From assembly GCF_001949145.1 (NCBI RefSeq), contig NW_019091406.1:200813-264812 (forward strand): a stretch of 64,000 nucleotides of DNA, given 5' to 3'. A model generated the notes under the pieces. The model worked only from the letters and a program-made list of their open reading frames with translations, made no database searches and had not been told where the DNA came from. This DNA comes from Acanthaster planci (taxonomy: Eukaryota > Echinodermata > Asteroidea > Valvatida > Acanthasteridae). Shown here piece after piece: positions 1 through 16,185 of the stretch; within the stretch, counting starts at the first letter, position 1; each line of letters opens with the position of its first letter. The position numbers and the translations under genes were made by a program.

Positions 1-3429
<3,429 letters not shown>

Positions 3430-6400
3430 CTAAAACGGAAAAAAAAGGAACATACACAATAATGAACAGACTGACCATCTCTCCAAAGAGTCAAGAAACT
3501 TATGCCTGTTTCAAGCATTTTGCCAAGAATCTTCATGCATGTAAATAGATATTTTTACATTGTAACAGATGACATGTCCCGAGTTACATGAGTTATGTTG
3601 AGAATGTTGCTTAGTTTTGTTCCAAAGTGGAAACCACACCAGCTATAAAATTTTCACTTGCTGGATCTCAAAAACAAGATTTACATAAATTCAAATATTT
3701 GGCTTGGCCCGCGACAAAAATGAAAATGTACAAAAAAGTGTCCCCCCCCTCCAAAAAAATCAAATGATGGCACAACTGACAACCCTGTTGAAGTGACTCC
3801 ACTGTACGCTCAGATCTTGTAAGGGAACACGTTCTCAGAAAGTACAAGATGTAAATGAGCGTGACTGGAACAAAGTTCAATTTCAATCCTCATGACTGAT
3901 CAAGAACATTCTTTTTGAACGGCGAGACACACAAGTACATGTACAAGTATTAGAAACAGCAATTTCCCTGCAATCCATTCTGACCAACTGAAACAGACAC
4001 TAGCTGAGGTTCTGCTGCCCCCACACCGTTCATCAACTGAATGACTACTTTAGCAGTGGGCGGTATTGCAATGTTCAGGATTAACTTTGCAGTTATTCCT
4101 CTATTAGTAGTTGCTTTATATTTCCATTTGACATTTTGTGCACCAATGCAGTTCTATGCTGACAGGTACAGTATAATGACCAGAACATGATCCTTGGCCA
4201 CAGGATGTGTCAGTTTGATGATTCATCTTTCATTCTACAGTTCTCACTGCTGCTGACCAACCCTTATTTTTGGCTCTGACCATGGAAAAAATTTTTTTTA
4301 ATGCCGCCGACCTTGTCACAAATTTATTTCAAGGATGGATTTGCGTGGGGGGTGTTAATCGATTTTTTTGTTTTTTGCCCTGCCTGATGTATATTATAAC
4401 AAAGTTACTCAGTGTTGCCCGCAAACGCTTGTGAAAAAAATAAAACCACAAGCACACTCGGGTGGGACTTGAACCCAAAACCTCCTCCTTACTAGTGCAA
4501 ACGTCTTAATCACTTGACCACCCAGCTTGCCGGTGTCAGCTGGCTGGTTCGAGTCAGATGTAGCAGTGGGTACCGCTGTCACAAATTTCTTACACTAACA
4601 AAGAAATGTAAATGACAAAAATGATAATCTGAAGCATTTCTGGGGACTAGCAAGTTTTTTTTTAATCATCCTTTTCCTCTTGACTGACTGACCCTCCCTC
4701 AAGGTTAAAAAAAATATGAGAAGCGTGGAATTAACTACGGTCGCCCTAATGACCCCTAAAGGAACACAGTTACTGAAAATCAGAGCAGCCGCAAAATCAG
4801 GCCCAGTACTGCTGGACAGCTCTCTTGCCGAAATTTTCTCAGCACTTTGGTTGAAATCCCGCTCTTATAAGTTCAGTTTTGTGACAGAAATAATTACCAG
4901 TGCAGAGCAACTGCATGTACTACTGAAATCAATAAACATCTAATTCACTTGTCTGAATCTTGCAAGTAAACTGAGTTTTTAAAGCAAACAGAGCCACATC
5001 TTTGATGGCAAGCTACATACACAATTAAATGTCATCTCTGTAAACAGGTAAAATAAAAGAAGAGTCGGTATTCTTTGAGTTATCTAAGAAGCGTTTCTAT
5101 GAGATCCTTCTCTAACATGCATACTGCAACCACCTAATTTGTTCACATTTATGCACTGCAGTACGTGACAGCCACCTCCCCTCTGCATGTGAGCTGAGCG
5201 GCACAATTTGGAGATGGCCTCGTCATCCACAGGGGTATTAACATGTATTCCAATCCTGGGGTTGAGATCATGAATGCAAAAACTACTGACCACCACTGGG
5301 AATAGTCCTTTAAAGCACTAGATTTCCAATTAACAATGCAATATTGCAATCGGCGGCGCTGACATGGGCAAGTGCTAGCCTCTGGAGATGGATTGTGGGG
5401 TCAGGGGAAAAAGGAAAAAAAAAAAAAAAATCAAAAGCATTTTCACACACTTAGCGTGTGAGCGGTGCGTCATCTTCACAAGTGCTTCTCGCCACGCTGT
5501 GAACGCATTAAAGTGGCAACAAGCTCACTCTGTCTCCGAGGAATTTCTCATTTCAACTCTTCCCTTTTTGAAAGTGCCATTTTGGGAGCATTTTCTTTCG
5601 TCTCTTCACTTGGCATTTTGCCCATTTCAATGTTTAAAACTAATCAAGGACGGCAACGGCAAAGAGTACATGTATGTCAGCATAACAACGCAGATAATGC
5701 CGGGCTTCAAAGAACTGCACGGAAAAAGCAATCGATGAAGAAGGAAGAGAAATGGACTTCCCATCCACCAACTCTTGGCGACCCAATTTACTCCTGTGGC
5801 TGTCATGTTGTCACACCTCTGGCAGTGTTAATTAAGGCCAAGTGCCCAGCTTCAGTAGCCTTTTGCATATTCGCCGAAGCCGGTGGAAACAGTCATCAGA
5901 GACAGGGATCAGTAGAAAGCTGGTCGGGGGGGGGGTTTGGAGGGAGGAAGGGAGATCCACTCAGCTTCTAGCCGTGCTGACGTAGGATAGTTGAATAAGC
6001 GGCATGTGGAAAATTGAAAGCAATCTAGCGGATGGTTCTAATTACCCTGTATATTTATAGCCACTTTTGTACTGAATAAAGAATGGGATAATGAATGGCT
6101 TTTGTGGAATGCGTCAAGAAAACCAGGTTCAATCCAAAACAGACAACAAACCAAAATTCAGAACGTTGGATTTTTTTCAATGCATGTACATGTACAACAG
6201 CACTCATCATTGATTTTGTTTAAAGAATTTCAATTTGGGGACTGCTTGAAAGAGATGATTTCTTGGTCTTCACTTCCCACTGCTTTTCTTCTTTCGAAAG
6301 CAAAATACCCTGATGCAAGTATCAAAATACAAACCACGCCCATTTATGTCGGCTCTTCTAGGTCTTTTTTGTTTCTGCAACTGCACACACACACGTACCT

Positions 6401-9400
6401 AGAGGTGGCAGCGTACTTTTTAACCCCCTCGTCAAGAACACCAGGCCGTGCCACTAAATTTAATCTTAAATATCGATTCTTGATGTCAAGGCAGAGTCCA
6501 TTACAACAAAAACACATGCACTGTGCGGGACATGCATCTGTATGTATCACGGTACATTCTTGCCCCTGGCAGTCTGACGACTGAATAAGTGCCTGTACTC
6601 ACGGCAAGTGAGTAAACTGCGCATACACAGAGTGTGATGTAATTCTTAATAGAAGGGGTGCTTGCAAATGCACCCTAGTGTTCTATACATATGTATTATC
6701 GCTGTAAAAGTTTTCGTTTTGTCATTCTTTAGGGCATTTTAGTGCACTAATGTGAATTGCACAATTATGAACAAGTTTGCTCTGAATTTTGCTTGAGGTC
6801 AATGCACAACAGTGCTTTAACATTGCAGCACAAGGATATGCATGAATACTGAGGTTTCACTGAAACTCTCTGTGCTGACTTTCTCTTACATTTTTTACTT
6901 ACAACCCAAAAGTAAACAGCCCTAGCTACAACTTCCGACAGTTTATCAACAACATGACCCATCCTAAGAACAACATGCTCTCTTGGCAGTTCAGAAACAA
7001 TTTTTTTCACATGCAACAACAATTTTGTTTGTGCACGCAGTCTACGCAGGAACAAGGGTGTTTTCCGAGGAGACCAACAAAAATTTGATATCCTCACTCC
7101 AAATATTAGAAGTCAACACATAACAGGAGGGGTGGTCGCCCCGGTGAAACAAATCACTCTCTCAACAGGGAAAGCACTTGGGTCTTGCTCAAACAGCCCC
7201 GTATCGCCGGCGATAAAAGGAAGGAAACACCTTCGGAAGGTACCCGCTCATGTAAAAAAAGACACACACAAGCAGCCAATGTGTTTGCGTTCCCCTTCCT
7301 GTGATTAAATGAAAACACGGCGGCGCTTCTGACTGGCTTCTCAATTTTCAGTGTAGTTACAATCCCCCGTTTCCCTTTTGGCTCAATGCTTAAAAAAAAA
7401 TCTGAACACAGGAACATAATCTGGACTGATATAATCAGATTTCATCATCAATTTCTTTTTCAGTAAATGGATGTAGGCCCAAGTGAAAAAGCAGGAGAAA
7501 AGTAAAACCAAAACTGTAATTAAAAAGGACGAAAGTAGAGCTTGGGCAATGTTTGCAGGTCAAACTCAGGAAAAAGGTCAGACTATATGGGCTTCAAGGA
7601 GTTGCTCTACGAGTAGTTAATGCTTAGGATGCTTCCACAGCATCATCAGCCTCATCTAGCATACTCTGTACTAGGGGATCTACAATGAACGCTTACACCT
7701 ATGCACCAAAGCCTTTCATTTATCTGACAGTTCGTGATACTATTATGAAAAACATTCAGTGAAATTTCATTTTCGGTATTCAGTTGTACGACAAAAAAGT
7801 TGGAAAAAAAAAGGGAAATTTCAAGAAACAAGGTAAGAAAACTGGGGGAGGGGGGTTAAGGTTAAAAGCATTGCATAAACGGAGAAAAAACTGTGGTTCT
7901 AGCCACAAATCACGGCTTCACCACTCCATGTACCCTCCTTGCTAGTGATATCAATATACTCTGTCAAACATAAAGATGCTAAGCAAATCCATGGTGGATG
8001 GCAATCAACATACAGGTGTTTACTTCAGTGCTCGGTTATGGAGTTGGAAATTAAGACAGCATGAGAGACTATGCTGAAATAGTCATTCAGCATGTGTGGA
8101 GAGTGCTGATGATCACTCTGATGAATTCCGCCATGCAATAAAGCAGGGATTGGAACTCCACAGACAAGCCGCTTGAAATGGCCAACGGGGGGAATGGAAA
8201 AAAAAACCCTTTGATTTGATTAATTGTCCCGATAGCCATCAAGACCTGATGTGGCTTTCGCCCCCGCTGGGAAAGGTCGTGAGACAATGATAACAGGGAC
8301 AAACGAATTCAGGTTTTTTTTCCTGCATGTGGACGGGAAACAAACGATTGAGATCCCCGATAAATCTGACGTCAAAGTAGCCGTGTTGTGTGCATAGTGC
8401 TTTCCTCTGAGCCAAGTGTACATGTGGTTACTAGGATACCACTTTTCTTTCCTTTAGTGACCCTGTGGTTGGTCGCAGTGCAAATGAACACATTTTAGGG
8501 CAAAATAAAGGTCAAGCAGAAGAAATCAAATCAAGACTTGCTTACAAAACGAAGTACTTTCCAAATCAAAACTGAAACTTGTTCAACACAACTGCACTGA
8601 CACTAATGAGCTCTACAAAAGATTTTACATTTCAAATACAACTTTTTGGCAGAAAATATTTTTGGCATGATAATTTTGTCACAAAATTAAATAACAATAA
8701 AAAGAAATCAAAATTGAATAGTATACCTGCCAGCCAAAATTTCTGCAATGTTTACAGACGATTTGTGTATGAATGCATGCATCCCTTCAGGTCAAGTCGC
8801 TCCCAAAGTGTTGAGCTTTGAAAAACTGAGGCTTTACATGGTAGCCATCTTGCAGGGCAGTTCTCCTGTTCCACAGGGAAACCTCCTTTGTGCACACTCG
8901 GTAAAATGAAAGCTTTGATGTGCAAAGTGGCATTCATGCAAACCCTCTAATGACAATTTGCTGTGACCTTAGTGAATCGTCTCATATTTTTCTACTTTCA
9001 AAGGAAGATTACATGCCCTCCAGTTACTCCTCCCTTTATATGTGGTCTGTCACTGCTTGCCTTATTTTTAGAATTGGTGACACTTTTCGTAAGGGTGTAC
9101 ATAATTTTGTTAATATCAATCGTCCTCTAGCATTCTGCTCTTCAGAGGGGCAATCTGAGAATCGTCTGCTTCCATGGCAACAAAGCACTCACTCCACTGT
9201 TAATTATTGACATGCACAACGTTAACTGCCTCTCCTTAATCTCCAATGACGGCAATACTCAAACAACTCCAATTTGCAGGCTGCCTGGGGAGTGCACAGA
9301 ATTTAAGAACCATGATTCTGGGTTCAGTCGGTGCACCTTATCGCCTTGTTCTAATCTGATACGTTACACTGCTTGACTACCCACAGATTACACATCCATG

Positions 9401-10150
9401 TACAGTGTGTACATGTATGCGAAATTGTTAGTTTAGCAAGATGCTGGAAAACTGTCACTCTGTTAGGTCTCACCCTACAACCACGGTACAAACCTTTTTA
9501 ATTACTGAGACACATATGAAAAATTTCTGTGAAAATGCAGTATAATTGGCTTTCGAATCTCATGCGTCATTTAAATTGTATGACAGCATTTGCTATCCCA
9601 TATATCAAATAAATTCTTTGGACTAGTGGCCAAATTTTGGTCTCCTACTGCATTTAGAGTGCAACAAGGGCCGTGTATTCTTGTCATGAATGAACTTGGT
9701 AAAAAGAGCACCCGCTTGAGAACTGTCCCCCTGAGAAACCTATCCACCTGTTTTGATGTCACTTGATCTTTTTGGTCCCTTGTTTTGGGTAATACATTGC
9801 CTTCTGACCAACCACCTGTGACATGTGCGTTAGAGACGGCCTGTTTATCATGACGTCTCTCATGACAGGGAATGAGACCTACTCAATGCGGTCATCTGTC
9901 CGTTTGGCCAATTTCTGTACCGTCAGATGCACCTGTGATCATCTGCTGTAGACATCTGCTTACTGCGGACATGTTGGGTATAATCAGTGGACCTGCACGA
10001 TCACTTAATCATGCTGAGCTACTGGTCCAGGATTGACCAGTACGGCAGTGTGCGCTCCAGTATTGCACAGATCCATCGAGCACAACCAACAGATACGTCC
10101 CTGGGCAACTGCCCATCTGATGAAGCACCTGCCAAACTCGCCACACATAC
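3430..10150 (-). other. Intron 4 of the adenylyl cyclase gene (6.7 kb)
   Basis: GT-AG phase-0 intron, donor GTATGT, acceptor TTTTAG. A tRNA-like SINE piece lies at 4.46-4.53 kb. Poly-A and poly-G runs occur near 5410 and 5926. The longest open frame (5465-5971, plus strand) has no recognisable family and no plausible partner exons, so I treat it as chance. The rest is unremarkable. Confidence 0.9.
4456..4528 (-). repeat. tRNA-derived SINE head or tRNA pseudogene (Ser/Leu-like)
   Basis: The minus strand shows an internal Pol III promoter: a box A-like TGGTCAAGTGATTAAGAC and, about 40 bases on, a box B-like GGGTTCAAGTCCC closing on a CCCACCC stem. The layout resembles tRNA-Ser or tRNA-Leu with a variable arm. 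The acceptor stem is not convincing, so a functional tRNA is unlikely. It resembles the pieces at 20.8 and 45.9 kb. Confidence 0.6.
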
Positions 10151-10262
10151 CTGAGCCAGTTTGTCGAAGCGAGCAAACAGCTCGTTGAGGATCTTGACCA
10201 GCTCCTGAGCTGTGCACTGAGACGAGAGCTTGGTGAAACCCTCAATGTCTGCAAACAAGATG
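10151..10262 (-). CDS. ADCY5/6: Adenylyl cyclase type 5/6, coding exon 4 (residues 447 split-484)
   Basis: A 112-base exon encoding the heart of C1a: [20 protein letters not shown] followed by a helix ending FARFDKLAQ. Asp452 in FADIEGF is the first of the two metal-ion ligands. The acceptor is a T-rich tract ending GGCAG before C, and the donor is GTATGT after CAG (phase 0 out). With exon 5, the spacing from Asp452 to the second aspartate (Asp496) is 44 residues, which matches mammalian AC5 C1 as I recall it (Asp396 and Asp440). The conserved active-site residues are intact, so there is no sign of a pseudogene. Confidence 0.94.
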
Positions 10263-11796
10263 CTGCCAGCAAAAACAAAAAAACAGAAGAATGAAGACAC
10301 ACAGACCCGTTGCAAACAACGAAAATCCATTCATGATAAATTCCCCAACTTCTGAGTGACAAAATAAAAAGAAATGAGGCTTTTCCTCTGTTAGATAATG
10401 TACATGTATACGCAGCTGGCCCTTATACAGGAAACACATGCTTTAGTAAAATTCACATTACCCCAGATGCGAATGTGCATTACATTAGTACAGTCCAGTT
10501 GAGTATTACCACAGTGTGTAATGTTCAGAAGCTTATCAAACTCAATGCATCAAATGGCATATGGGTAATTCCAGAAAGCAGCAGTCAAAAACCGTGACAT
10601 TTTTGTGTCCAAGTTATATCTGACCTTTATTATTTGACCTGGAAATATGACCAAAATTGATTTTAAGCTGTTACTATTTGTTTGGCAGGTAAATAGCATT
10701 AACTCGTCACTCTTGGAAATTAGAAAATGTGTTCTGAACTTACAAAATCATGTCCGATGTGACAGGGATGCGAAAAAAATGGACCCCTAATTTCTAGAAT
10801 TACCCATGTGAGAGAGCTTGGGAGGAAAGCTTGCCACCATATTCTGTCTGAGTGAGCTTAAGTTCTGCAACTTTGCAAAAAAAAATTCAGACAAGAAGAG
10901 TTTGAAGGGCAATATTTTAGGAAATCACTCTGAATGACATCTCTCTGAGAAAAAAAACAGAAACATGAAGCTGTGCCAATGTACATATCTCTCTCCCCCC
11001 CTTGATGTGGGAAATCATTTGAAAGCTTCAAATAAGTGTTTATAACACCCATCCAGATTTGTAAATATCAAGATCTGGCATAGTTTTTTCAGATTCGAAC
11101 TTTATTACACAACACACCTTGATTCATTTTAATGGTGTACTGAAATGCTTTGGGTTTGGGGGGGCGAAACAGGCATCTTTGGTCTAAGAAAGCCAGCTTT
11201 CTGATCAGTACAGGTTTCTCCTGTGAAATTGCTTATCAATTTCACCTGGCTTTTGAAGCTTGGGCCCCCATATTTGTGTCTCTAGCCATACATAACCCTT
11301 TATAGTCATAAATGCAATTGCTGATAAACTACGCCTTGTCAATGAGTGACAATGTGAGCGCACTACAACAGAACATGAAGGTTCTATGACGGGCGGGTCA
11401 GAGCATGCAATGTATATCTGTGACAACTGATAGACAGGAGAATGAAGTGGGTGTTTTTATCACAACCGAAAAATTTAGTCTCAAAACCTTGAAAACTGAG
11501 TAACGCCAACCGATGGATTCTGGAGTGCTTGACACGTTTAGTATTCTTACACTGCTCATTCCTGACTTTGTGTAGCAGTGTAATATTTTCTTTCTTCATA
11601 ACTGTCATAGTTAAGACTGGTCACCTGTCCAAAACTACAATCGGTGTTCTCTTTTAGGATAATTCCCCCCTCCCCCGAAGGCATCTGTACTTTGTGTGCA
11701 TATTTGCATCTCTTTAAAATTTCATTTCCAAGATAATTTGAACCATGATTCACGGGCCAATCAATTATAACTTCCCACCCGGCAACCCCCGTGTAC
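10263..11796 (-). other. Intron 3 of the adenylyl cyclase gene (1.5 kb)
   Basis: GT-AG intron that splits Ser447 after its second base. It contains one terminal-inverted-repeat element at 10561-10807. Nothing else in it is recognisable. Confidence 0.92.
10561..10807. mobile_element. Short TIR element (ATGGGTAATTC family), copy 1
   Basis: Ends are inverted: ATGGGTAATTCCAGAAA at the left and TTTCTAGAATTACCCAT at the right. About 247 bases with no coding capacity, so a MITE-like element. Its right end (GGACCCCTAATTTCTAGAAT) matches the left end of the 40.4 kb element read in reverse, so the two are relatives in opposite orientation. Confidence 0.65.
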
Positions 11797-11918
11797 CTGA
11801 CGTTACTATGGCGCTGGATGTAGATCTTGTGGAACTGAATGTCCTCCCTCTTGCTGGCTATGTCAGCCTTCATCTCCATGGCGACGTGCCGTGGCAACAC
11901 CGACAACAGTAGTCTCTC
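11797..11918 (-). CDS. ADCY5/6: Adenylyl cyclase type 5/6, coding exon 3 (residues 407-447 split)
   Basis: A 122-base exon, phase 0 in and phase 2 out. It encodes the start of the C1a catalytic domain: [20 protein letters not shown], then a lysine/aspartate-rich stretch and [12 protein letters not shown]. The LLSVLP..VA.EM block is the hallmark opening of metazoan class III adenylyl cyclase C1 domains, and FHKIYI is the first part of the catalytic fold. The acceptor is GCTGCAG before GAG, preceded by a moderate pyrimidine tract. The donor is GTACAC after GTCAG, so the last two bases AG combine with the first base of exon 4 to make Ser447. It lies only 1.5 kb from exon 4. Confidence 0.93.
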
Positions 11919-12395
11919 CTGCAGCCATGGGGTTGGGGGTGCAAGAAAAACCGGTGGAGAAACCAAACCAAACAAAAAATTGAGGAGGAAAATTCAACAC
12001 TCACAAAGTAGGGGCAAACACAAGCATGGGTTGGGGAAACTACGACGCTTTTCAGGGTCAACTGCCACTCTCTGAATGCACAACATTTATCACTCACTTT
12101 CCCGCCCGGGCTTGTGAAGTCTCCCCTAAAAAGCCTGAAGTGTCGTGTGTATGGACGACATGACAAACCAATCCATTTGAAAAAGGCATCATTTATCACA
12201 ACAAAGTCTTAAGTAAGACGTCTGTTTAACACTTCAATCCCAAGGCAATGTTGCTTCCCAAATTGTTCAAATCTCCCGAGGTGCACTGATGAAATGGTGC
12301 GATTTTAAATGTACAGACTCGTTAACATTAAGTTTTTGTAAACGAAGATACGCTTAGATATCTCAAACTTGAAGCTCTGATATAGCCATAAATCC

Positions 12396-12477
12396 AAGAC
12401 CCTGTGGTGCAACGGGGAGGGGTGATTTAAGCATCGTAATATTTTGGGGGGATAAACTCCAGTTCGAGCCCCACCCA
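12396..12477 (+). repeat. tRNA-derived repeat piece
   Basis: CTGTGGTGCAACGGGGAGG resembles a box A and CCAGTTCGAGCCCCACCC a box B, about 60 bases apart. No full cloverleaf is seen, so a SINE or tRNA pseudogene is more likely than a working tRNA. Confidence 0.45.
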
Positions 12478-13091
12478 CCACGACAAATCCTGGGTGTACA
12501 ACTGACGTGAACACTTTCCCGTCTACCCAAAAACTGTCAGTTTGGAGTTAAGGAAGTGATTGCACATTTTTTTTTGCAGTTTCACAATGCATTGCCCTCA
12601 AGTGGTCATCTGGCACTGCGTTGAACAAACATCAGAAGACAACCTCGTGTTTCTTTTATTCCCATCCCTCGGCAATGAGCTCAGATGTGAAACTTGCCGA
12701 GCCTTGAGAAACAAAGGCAGCATTACATGAACAAGTAAGTACCGGCCCATTCCGCGCAGCCTGCTCTCTTGCTGAGTACACGCACTAGCACTCGGAAAGC
12801 AGGTGGTTGTGGCTTTGAGTGCCACCTAAGTAAACCTTTGAATTTATCTGGAGGGTGTTAGAGAGCACAGAATAAACAGAGTACACGTGTAACACACTTT
12901 TACCAAAAAAACCAGCTCTTGTAAATAAATGGCAAAACCTGATTTCTGAGAGACAGCAGCAAAGCTACACGTATATAGTTCCGGCACACAAACACAAGTG
13001 TGCGGCACAATGCACTTGTTGACCCTGTTTATGGACATGAATTAAAGGATGCAACAAACTATCCCACAGAGGAGTTTGTTTGCAGTATCCC

Positions 13092-13152
13092 TGACGACGA
13101 CGACAACGAAGAAGACAAAGACGAAGAAGATGACGAAGGAAAAGAAGAAGAC
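13092..13152 (+). repeat. Purine-rich GAC/GAA triplet tract
   Basis: An imperfect run of GAC, GAA and AAG triplets. It reads as an acidic stretch in one frame and poly-serine on the other strand, but no gene context supports coding. A decayed trinucleotide microsatellite is the simplest reading. Confidence 0.55.
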
Positions 13153-13958
13153 TGCTGTGAGTCAAGAATGGTAGCCAGGCTATCAAGTATCAAGACATCT
13201 GCTGACAGGGGAAAGAGCAATATATCTGTCATCTCACAAGTGAAATACGAATCTCGTCCGTTACCCTGGAAGAGTTTCATCCAGGCTCCAAATCTTTCTT
13301 GTCCAGGTACAAAACAAGTTTTGACAGTAATCAAAAAAAAGTACATCTGGGTAGGATTATTAAAGAGTCCAACGCACTAAGGTTTCAAACAAAGAGCAAG
13401 TTGATGACAGATCCAACACTTTGGCAAGCGACAGGCTCACCGCCTGGTGAAATAATGAGATTTACTGGGCCAGCCAGTGGGAATCTCGGTTAAGTGCTTG
13501 TACAGGTATAGTCTTCCGTGGTGGATGGACCGTTAATAGATCAACTTGCTGTGTTTTTGTTCAAGTGAACAAGGTGGAGAACAGAACTTCTTGTAAATGA
13601 AAAACAAAATGTGACCCACCATCCCAAAACCAGGCCGAAGTCGCTATTTGTGATGTTGGACAATTCCTCTCCTTCAGCTTCTTTTTCACTTTAAAGTGAT
13701 CCACGTTAAATCAAACTTCTGTCTGCAGTAAGCTTCTTACGGGTAGTGATAGCTATAAAACTCCCGTGAAAATCTGAAGAGTGGAAGTTCCACTATTTTA
13801 GGGTTATGAACCTTTCAAAACTAAATACAAAATCAGTTCAGATGTATACGTACTCGTATCTAAGCTAAGTTTCTTACTGGCCTTTGGCTATTTTTTCAGA
13901 GGACTGTGATGTACACATAGTAGTGCCATCAATGATACACATGTATGTAAATGAACCT

Positions 13959-14203
13959 GGGGCAGATCCAGATCCAGATTTGGGGGGGGTGGAGTCAAAT
14001 TTTTTTGCAGGGGGGAAATGTTCCTTAAGTAACCTTTTATGGCCTTTCTAGGGAGTAAGGCTCAATTTGGGGGCTTTTAATGTGATTTTGAAAGAAAGGG
14101 AAATGAAAAAGAACAGGTAAATCACCTTTCTGTCATTATTTAAAAAAAAATTGCTGGGGGAGGGGATCTGGACCCCATGGCCTCCCCCCCCCGCATCTGC
14201 CTA
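13959..14203. mobile_element. Repeat with GGCAGATCC ends
   Basis: Begins GGGGCAGATCCAG with a G-rich run and ends in a C-rich run followed by GCATCTGCC, giving short inverted ends. A similar GGATCTGCCC end occurs near 25.79 kb and 59.81 kb, suggesting a dispersed G-rich-ended family. Non-coding. Confidence 0.4.
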
Positions 14204-15728
14204 CGTACTGCAATAGACCTTTGAGAACTTGCACTTTGCCAGAGCATGGGTGACGTAGTTGGAATTCAAAGGATGCAGCATTTACTCATCTACAGGTCCT
14301 GTAATATTTCAACTGCAAGTTGTGGGAAGGCCTCTTGATCGCTGGAGGCCTTGTTGGTGCAAGTTTGCAAGTGTGCATGGGTAAGCAGCTGAGGGAAAAC
14401 ATAAAGACACTACGAATCTGCGCGACGTGCATCCATTTGCAATTCGCAGCCGTGTGTGTGCATTCCATTAGCGACGCCATTAATGAACGCTTAGTAAATG
14501 CGAGGGTTCAGTGCAGATCCATGGCCATCCACCACATCCGTCTTGATCAAGTACAGTGTATTGTAGGTTACAGTTGAATTTAATGCGCCGACTATCTGCT
14601 TTGTGGGCTGTTAAAGTATCCCCACAGAGCACTTTTGAGAAGACGAGGTACCAGTAATGTGGCTAACATGCAGAGCCTATATAGAGACTTTGCTTGGCAA
14701 CACAGAGGCATTCTATTCCCATCCTGTCCAAGTCTAGTCTGGTAACAGAAAGGGGCGAATCACTTGAATGCCACATGGAATGAATCATGAGCACTTGAAT
14801 TTTTTTCTCAAAAGAAAAAAAAACCTCATAGATTCCAGACCACTGCCTTCTCCGTAATCTCAGCTTTCAGCAAAGCTAGGATAATGTCCTAAGAAAATAT
14901 GATGCACCTCCATCCAAGTGACCCTGAAAAGGGATGCCATTACCAGGCCTTAGAGATGTAGGTTAAGAGGTAACAAGTATCACCTCAATGAACTGTGAGC
15001 AAAGCTGTTTTGTAGCCTTCTCTAAAAGAAGTCTTGGTTTGCTGGAGAGGACCGAGTCAGTTTCTGTTGTTTTTCAGTCATTCCTTTTTTTTCTCTCTCT
15101 TTAGGGCCGAAGTGAAGTGGTTAACCAAAGGTCGAAGGGCTCCCAACGCAGATTTGGGTCTTTCCAAACAATGAATCAAATGTGACAAAGTGAAGGCAAA
15201 GGTTCATCTATTATAAACTAATTCTGGAGGTTCTTTCAATTCATGAGAGAAAAAAACGCCTCCGAGTCCTCCTGGGGTATGAAATGCGGTGCAAACACCT
15301 TCTAAAATGTCTGCTTACACATAACATCCTGCTTCATGTGTCAAGTTTTCTGTTTTTACTCGAGATTTTCTACAACAAAACAAAAAGCTGTTTAGGACAC
15401 TGGGACCTGACCAGTTCCATGAAGAATTCTCTAAATTTCTGATATTTTATATTATCTACCCTCCACTGGGTTCAATGATGAAGCTAAATTTCAATTCCAG
15501 GGAAATTTTAGTTTGGTTTACATGCATGTTGAACATTACTGGTCCTGAGGAGAGCAAGGCAGACAGGAGAGTCACCACAGTGGAGCAGCAGCATAACCAA
15601 AGGGAGGGCAAACACCTTCTCATACAAATCATTGCCCCGCCCCACTGGAATGTGCAAAACAAAGAAAAAGAATTGTGTCACTGTTATTGAGAAGGGCAAG
15701 GTTGACACAGCGAATCATCTCACAACTA

Positions 15729-16185
15729 AAGGGACTGGCTTCCTCCAAAATGAGTAAATTATTTCCCTATAAACCCCAACCTAACTCTCCCTTCACAGAT
15801 GTGGAATCACAACGGACAAAAATAGCGTAAACAAGAATTTGTTCTGCTGTTTTAATCCTATTCTGACCATAAATCTCATTTGTAATTTTGATCTTTAAAT
15901 CTGCAACTATGTTTCCTATATTTTGTTTTCCAGTGTAATGCTTCCTAGGATTTCTGGTGTATTTTTTAAATATCTCTTGTGCATGAGACTTTTTCCTTGC
16001 CTTTGAAACCAAACTTCTGTTTTTTTATTTTGCAGCTACAGAGACTGGCTTCCTCTTAAAGATGAAATAATCTCCATAACGAACTCTCCATTCCCTAAAT
16101 GTCCTATCACCTGGTAGGATAATAGCACATGTCCTTTTAAAACTACAGCATCTTTTGAAAAAACGAATTTGTTTTGTTTTAGTTT
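15729..16185. repeat. Diverged tandem duplication, about 310-330 base offset
   Basis: GACTGGCTTCCTC recurs at 15733 and 16043. Each is followed by a similar run ending near AACTCTCC, and later by similar GAATTTGTT...TGTTTTA blocks near 15836 and 16164. The order of shared blocks is kept, which fits an old tandem duplication. Confidence 0.45.

Noticed and set aside
5465-5971. 168-codon open frame on the plus strand
   Set aside because: No recognisable domain, ends in a poly-G run, and sits inside intron 4 of a confident gene on the other strand.
13000-13380. Acidic 126-codon frame
   Set aside because: The acidic run comes from a triplet repeat and the flanks have no similarity.
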